A DNA stretch of 64,000 nt from Rhodospirillales bacterium. GTDB lineage: Bacteria; Pseudomonadota; Alphaproteobacteria; Micavibrionales; Micavibrionaceae. The stretch's first letter is position 1. Each line of letters starts with the position of its first letter. This document shows positions 60,344 through 64,000 of the stretch, piece by piece. Location of the stretch: the NCBI GenBank assembly GCA_020638155.1, contig JACKJB010000001.1, forward strand, positions 248,001 to 312,000, in the 5' to 3' direction. The notes under the pieces were generated by a model. The model saw only the letters and a program-made list of their open reading frames with translations, was not told where the DNA came from and searched no databases. The translations under genes were made by a program, and so were the position numbers.

Positions 60344-60387
60344 CCTCTGTGAAATCTCTGTGGTCTCTGTGCGCTCTGTGGTAAAAA
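60344..60387. repeat. CTCTGTGG-type short repeats before the DUF1493 gene
   Basis: Four CTCTGTG units ending CTCTGTGGTAAAAA, the same element as at 49100. The open frame of the next gene runs back into it, so that 5' extension should not be taken as coding. Confidence 0.7.
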
Positions 60388-60392
60388 TAATC

Positions 60393-60755
60393 ATGAACAC
60401 GTCCTCGGCGAACGATAACCCGGTTTTACGGCGGCAAAAGACAGAGCAGGATATGCTGGCGTTCCTTGCTGAGGAGCTGGATGCCCCGCTGGATAAGCTC
60501 TCGATCTGGACCCGCCTGCGCGAAGATTTAAAGCTCGATGGCGATGCCGCTAACGAGCTGATCGTGAATTACGCTTATGCGTTTCATGTCGATATCGATG
60601 CGTTCCGTGTAAATGATTATTTCAATGCCGGGACGGGCGGGAATCCCAATCCGGTGTTGGCAAAAATCCTGTGGCTGTTCGGGAATGCGCTGCCGCTGAA
60701 ACCCCTGACTATCGGCGATTTGATCCGCGGAGCGGAGCAGGGATGGTTGCGCTGA
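60393..60755 (+). CDS. DUF1493-like protein, 120 aa
   Basis: The product matches the DUF1493 pattern: LREDLKLDGDAANELIVNYAYAFHVDIDAF, YF, then KPLTIGDLIRGAEQGWL at the end. The LDGDAANEL segment resembles the helix-II start of acyl carrier proteins but has no Ser for a phosphopantetheine arm. ATG 60393 is preferred to an earlier open frame that is repeat sequence. There is no obvious ribosome site. The role is unknown. Confidence 0.7.
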   Translation: MNTSSANDNPVLRRQKTEQDMLAFLAEELDAPLDKLSIWTRLREDLKLDGDAANELIVNYAYAFHVDIDAFRVNDYFNAGTGGNPNPVLAKILWLFGNALPLKPLTIGDLIRGAEQGWLR

Positions 60756-60761
60756 TCTTTT

Positions 60762-61022
60762 TTAAAGCATTGGCGGTTTGGTCGGGTCAACCACTTCATA
60801 AGAAAAACGTGGTGAGCCAAAATGCCGGTCCAGTTTTTTTGTGAAACGGTCAAGGTCATGCCCGTTGACGCCATTAAAGGTGATCGCGTATTCACCGGCA
60901 CGGGATGATTGTGTCGCCTCAACGTGAAATTCTTCTGCCAGTAACCCGACCGTTTTTTGCAGGCTCGGGTAATTCGGGTCTGGAACAACCAGTTTTACAT
61001 CTGATTTCGTGCGTCTGCTCAT
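60762..61022 (-). CDS. Small hypothetical protein, 86 aa
   Basis: AGGAGGCGGTC precedes the ATG, so expression is likely. The product is basic at its start (MSRRTKSDVKLVV) and has alternating beta-helix character typical of a small alpha-beta domain. No family is recognised. It is convergent with the DUF1493 gene, with six bases between stops. Confidence 0.65.
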   Translation of the reverse strand: MSRRTKSDVKLVVPDPNYPSLQKTVGLLAEEFHVEATQSSRAGEYAITFNGVNGHDLDRFTKKLDRHFGSPRFSYEVVDPTKPPML

Positions 61023-61088
61023 GACCGCCTCCTGTGTCTTATATTATAAAATTCTAAAGGAAACGGCTTAAATTTAGGTAAATAATGT

Positions 61089-61574
61089 CTAGTGAAGCTG
61101 CTTCAAAGGCAGGGCGGATGCGCCTGGTATAGTGCGCGGTGAACCGTCGTTCCGGGCGTTTTTAATCAGGTCGGCGATCAGACGTTCATACCATCCGTGA
61201 TCGCCATGGTCGAGCGCATAGCCGTCCATCAAAGCCTCGAACGTTTCACTCTCATGCTTGACGATAAAAGTGCTTGCCGGGAAAACATGGTAACGGTCAT
61301 ACCCGGCATTGCTGCCGCTTTTCCTGTGCTGGTCGGCGATCATGAAATCATAGGTGCAGGGTGCTTCATATTCATCGAGCGCGATATCCAGGGACAGCCA
61401 TGCATGGCGTTTATCCGGGGCGATGTGCAGGCTGTTAACGGTTAATGTGCCGGGGATGTTGTTGTCTTCGAAAACCTGCAACAGGTAATCAACCCGCCGC
61501 AGCAAGCCTGTTTTCCAGACCTGCTGCGCCCTGCTGTCGCAGGCATTGGCAAAATTATCCCGTGTGGCGCTCAT
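61089..61574 (-). CDS. Hypothetical protein, 161 aa
   Basis: GGGAGGATCGCGTT lies before the ATG. The product is soluble with mixed segments (LLRRVDYLLQVFEDNNIPGT, RHAWLSLDIALDEYEAP) and a His/Asp-rich GYALDHGDHGWYERL near residue 122, which might bind a metal but shows no known motif. It lies 66 bases upstream of the 86-residue gene on the same strand. Function is unknown. Confidence 0.65.
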   Translation of the reverse strand: MSATRDNFANACDSRAQQVWKTGLLRRVDYLLQVFEDNNIPGTLTVNSLHIAPDKRHAWLSLDIALDEYEAPCTYDFMIADQHRKSGSNAGYDRYHVFPASTFIVKHESETFEALMDGYALDHGDHGWYERLIADLIKNARNDGSPRTIPGASALPLKQLH

Positions 61575-61691
61575 AACGCGATCCTCCCGTTTTTTGTATG
61601 GACGGGAGTATAATCAGTTTATGTGATTACGTCAAAAATAGTGCTATCCCTTCCAGTGACATTTTCGCCATCCTGCGCTATATAACCCTCT

Positions 61692-63758
61692 ATGGATGAG
61701 ATCGCCGCGAATGTTGATTATGCCAAGGGTGTGAAGCCGGAGCCGCTGGGCGAGTCCCCGCCGCTGCGGGTGCAGTCCGATTTTGCGCCCGCAGGCGACC
61801 AGCCGGCCGCGATTGCGCAGCTTTGCGAAGGGCTGCGCGATGGCCTGAGCGATCAAGTGCTTCTCGGCGTCACCGGCTCGGGCAAGACCTTCACCATGGC
61901 GCATGTGATTCAGGAGCTTCAGCGCCCGGCGATTATCATGGCGCCGAACAAAACACTGGCGGCGCAGCTTTACGGCGAGTTCAAAAACTTCTTCCCCGAT
62001 AACGCGGTCGAGTATTTCGTGTCCTATTACGATTACTACCAGCCCGAAGCCTACGTGCCCAAAACTGATACCTTCATCGAAAAAGATTCTTCGATTAACG
62101 AGCAGATCGACCGGATGCGCCACGCCGCGACGCGGGCGCTGTTCGAGCGGCGGGACTGCATTATCGTCGCCTCGGTGTCCTCGATTTACGGTCTTGGGTC
62201 CAAGGAAGATTACCAGGCGATGACCGTGGACATTAAAAAGGGCGACCGCATGGACCGGCAGGAGCTGATCGCCCGCCTTGTCACGCTGCAATATACCCGC
62301 AACGATATTGCGTTCGAGCGCGGCACGTTCCGGGTGCGCGGTGACACGGTGGAGCTGTTCCCCTCGCACATGGCCGATTCCGCGTGGCGTTTTTCCTTCT
62401 TCGGCGACGAGATCGAGCAGGTGGTGGAGTTCGACGCGCTGACCGGGGCGAAAACGGCGAAGATGGAGTCTGTGCGCATCTATGCGAATTCGCACTACAT
62501 CACCCCCGGCCCGACGATGAAGCAGGCGATGGACCAGATCAAAGCCGACCTGAAAGAGCGGCTGGCGTATTTCGAGTCCAAAAATATGCTGCTCGAAGCC
62601 CAGCGCCTGGCGCAACGGACGCAGTTCGATCTTGAAATGATGCAGGCGCAGGGCTTTTGTTCCGGCATTGAAAACTACTCGCGCTATCTCACCGGGCGCG
62701 CGGCGGGTGAGCCGCCGCCAACGCTGATCGAATATCTGCCCGACGATGCGATCATGTTCATCGATGAAAGCCATGTCATGGTGCCGCAGCTCCGCGCGAT
62801 GTATAACGGCGACCAGAAACGCAAATCCGTTCTTTCTGAGTATGGTTTCCGCCTGCCGAGTGCGCTCGATAACCGCCCACTGAAATTCGAGGAATGGAAC
62901 GATTTCCGCCCGCAGACCATCTTTGTTTCCGCCACGCCCGGCCCGTGGGAGCTGGAGCAAACCGGCGGCAGCTTCGCCGAGCAGGTCGTGCGCCCGACCG
63001 GGCTGGTCGATCCCCCGGTCGAAATCCGCCCGACCACGCACCAGGTCGATAATCTGATGCACGAAGCCAAGGAAATCGTAGAGCAGGGCGGACGGATGCT
63101 CGTCACCACGCTGACCAAGAAAATGGCCGAAGCGCTGACCGAATATCTCACTGAAAACGGCCTCAAAGTCCGCTACATGCACAGCGATGTCGATACGCTG
63201 GAGCGGATTGAAATCATCCGTGACCTGCGCCTTGGTCAGTTCGATATTCTCGTCGGCATCAACCTGCTGCGCGAAGGGCTGGACATTCCCGAATGTATGC
63301 GGGTGATGATCTTGGACGCCGATAAAGAAGGTTATTTGCGCAGCAAAACCAGCCTCATACAAACCATCGGCCGCGCCGCCCGGAACGTCGATGCCAAAGC
63401 GATCCTCTACGCCGACAAGACCACAGACTCAATGAAAGCCGCCTTAGAAGAAACCGCCCGCCGCCGCGAAAAACAAATGGCTTACAACGCAGAGCACAAC
63501 ATCACCCCCGCCAGCGTCAAAAAATCCATCGGCGACGTCATCAACAGCGTCTACGAACGCGACCACATGACCGTCCCCAAAGTGGCAGGCCTGTCCGACG
63601 CCGAACAAACCGCGCTGGAAACCCCGGAAGGGCTGGCGAAATACATCAAAAAGCTGCAAAAGCAGATGCACGAAGCCGCGGGGAATCTGGAGTTCGAAGA
63701 AGCGGCGCGGATTCGGGATGAGATCCGCAAACTCGAGCAGGTCGACCTCGGCCTCTAA
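61692..63758 (+). CDS. uvrB: Excinuclease ABC subunit B
   Basis: UvrB checks for DNA damage and loads UvrC in nucleotide excision repair. The 688 residues match the family (about 670-700). Marks are SDFAPAGDQPAAIAQL, Walker A GVTGSGKTF with Lys65, the beta-hairpin YYDYYQPEAYVP, DEI/DESH-like FIDESHVMVPQ, the helicase motif GINLLREGLDIPE, QTIGRAARN, and the C-terminal UVR motif with NLEFEEAARIRDEIRKLEQ. A later ATG is not needed. A palindromic repeat follows the stop by two bases. Confidence 0.97.
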   Translation: MDEIAANVDYAKGVKPEPLGESPPLRVQSDFAPAGDQPAAIAQLCEGLRDGLSDQVLLGVTGSGKTFTMAHVIQELQRPAIIMAPNKTLAAQLYGEFKNFFPDNAVEYFVSYYDYYQPEAYVPKTDTFIEKDSSINEQIDRMRHAATRALFERRDCIIVASVSSIYGLGSKEDYQAMTVDIKKGDRMDRQELIARLVTLQYTRNDIAFERGTFRVRGDTVELFPSHMADSAWRFSFFGDEIEQVVEFDALTGAKTAKMESVRIYANSHYITPGPTMKQAMDQIKADLKERLAYFESKNMLLEAQRLAQRTQFDLEMMQAQGFCSGIENYSRYLTGRAAGEPPPTLIEYLPDDAIMFIDESHVMVPQLRAMYNGDQKRKSVLSEYGFRLPSALDNRPLKFEEWNDFRPQTIFVSATPGPWELEQTGGSFAEQVVRPTGLVDPPVEIRPTTHQVDNLMHEAKEIVEQGGRMLVTTLTKKMAEALTEYLTENGLKVRYMHSDVDTLERIEIIRDLRLGQFDILVGINLLREGLDIPECMRVMILDADKEGYLRSKTSLIQTIGRAARNVDAKAILYADKTTDSMKAALEETARRREKQMAYNAEHNITPASVKKSIGDVINSVYERDHMTVPKVAGLSDAEQTALETPEGLAKYIKKLQKQMHEAAGNLEFEEAARIRDEIRKLEQVDLGL

Positions 63759-63760
63759 AT

Positions 63761-63836
63761 CTCTCCCTTGCCCCACCGGGGAGAGGGTTGCGCAGGCTTA
63801 GGCGTTTACGCCTTAGCCGTAGCTGGGTGAGGGGGA
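63761..63836. repeat. Palindromic repeat, CTCTCCC...AGCTGGGTGAGGGGG family
   Basis: The element has a CTCTCCC/GGGAGAGGG arm pair, an inner palindrome GGCTTAGGCGTTTACGCCTTAGCC, and the end AGCTGGGTGAGGGGG. It is of the same family as the in-frame insert in pabB at 49967-50061. Confidence 0.78.
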
Positions 63837-63851
63837 AACAGTGTTTGTTTT

Positions 63852-63871
63852 TTACCACGAAGTCACGAAGA
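63852..63871. repeat. TTACCACGAAGTCACGAAG short repeat
   Basis: A short element of the type TTACCACGAAG-n-CACGAAG, akin in layout to the CCACAGAG repeats. Seen once here. Confidence 0.45.
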
Positions 63872-63887
63872 TACCCCACCTCCCACC

Positions 63888-63974
63888 GTCATTGCGAGGC
63901 GGCGCAGCCAACGAAGCAATCCAGAAAACCTGCCATACGAAAAAACTGGATTGCTTCGCTCCGCTCGCAATGAC
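63888..63974. repeat. Palindromic repeat, GTCATTGCGAG family
   Basis: Begins GTCATTGCGAGGCGGCGCAGC, with GAAGCAATCCAGA in the left arm and CTGGATTGCTTCG in the right, and ends CGCTCGCAATGAC. It resembles the copy at 59498. A further GTCATTCCGGAC starts at 63984 and runs off the window. Confidence 0.85.
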
Positions 63975-64000
63975 GCTGTTTTGTCGTCATTCCGGACAAG

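Noticed and set aside
61644..63362. A 572-codon open frame on the - strand
   Set aside because: It is antisense to uvrB, with His/Arg-rich shadow composition.
1..64000. CRISPR arrays, tRNA or rRNA genes, integrases other than XerC, transposases
   Set aside because: I looked for direct-repeat arrays with spacers, clover-leaf ends with CCA-type context, rRNA signatures and transposase motifs, and found none. The repeats present are palindromic and dispersed, not spaced arrays.

Overview
The window is 64 kb of a single bacterial chromosome with dense genes. Alphaproteobacterial features are the mdh-sucC-sucD-sucA-sucB-lpdA gene order, an F1-only atpH-A-G-D-C cluster with no F0 genes, xerC beside DUF484, and priA close upstream of atpH. 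Cell-wall enzymes, lineage-specific hypothetical proteins and dispersed palindromic repeats are compatible with a Micavibrio-like or other under-sampled alphaproteobacterium, but that placement is inference. I see no rRNA, tRNA, CRISPR array, prophage or transposase gene.

Region 1 (1-27.6 kb) is a stretched TCA-cycle locus. The end of a cytosolic-type malate dehydrogenase is followed by sucC, sucD, sucA, sucB and lpdA, all on the + strand. Almost every gap holds unrelated genes: a coiled-coil protein and an NlpC/P60 protein, a lytic transglycosylase, three tandem paralogues of unknown family, three tandem ELM1-like paralogues, a possible zinc protein, and a nucleotide-metabolism group. That last group (20.2-26.1 kb) has an M20 carbamoylase-like amidohydrolase, a two-domain deaminase-fold protein, a yeast-type cytosine deaminase, and a 953-residue protein that appears to join three LOG-like segments with a Ham1/RdgB-like domain. 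It is the best candidate here for an undescribed system: its parts could take NTPs to NMPs, then to free bases, then to deaminated bases.

Region 2 (27.7-38.2 kb) carries a possible peptidoglycan-binding protein, xerC with a DUF484 gene, small paralogues, a DUF2244 protein, a transaldolase-family aldolase, priA, a membrane-anchored spermidine-synthase-like protein and a TraX-family protein.

Region 3 (38.3-44.7 kb) is the F1 ATP synthase operon. A small unknown ORF sits in each of the four gaps between subunit genes, tightly spaced or overlapping.

Region 4 (44.8-53.5 kb, mostly - strand) is a folate locus: a DinG-like helicase, pabB, pabA and pabC. pabB carries an in-frame palindromic repeat. 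A GxxExxY gene bounded by inverted CTCTGTGG-type repeats separates pabB from pabA and supplies the last codons of pabB.

Region 5 (53.5-64 kb) holds an MscS channel, a DksA/TraR-type zinc finger protein, a LysE exporter, lysS, a nitroreductase, a DUF1493 protein, hypothetical genes and uvrB. Palindromic repeats of several families lie between genes throughout the second half. No stretch without a gene exceeds about 245 bases.
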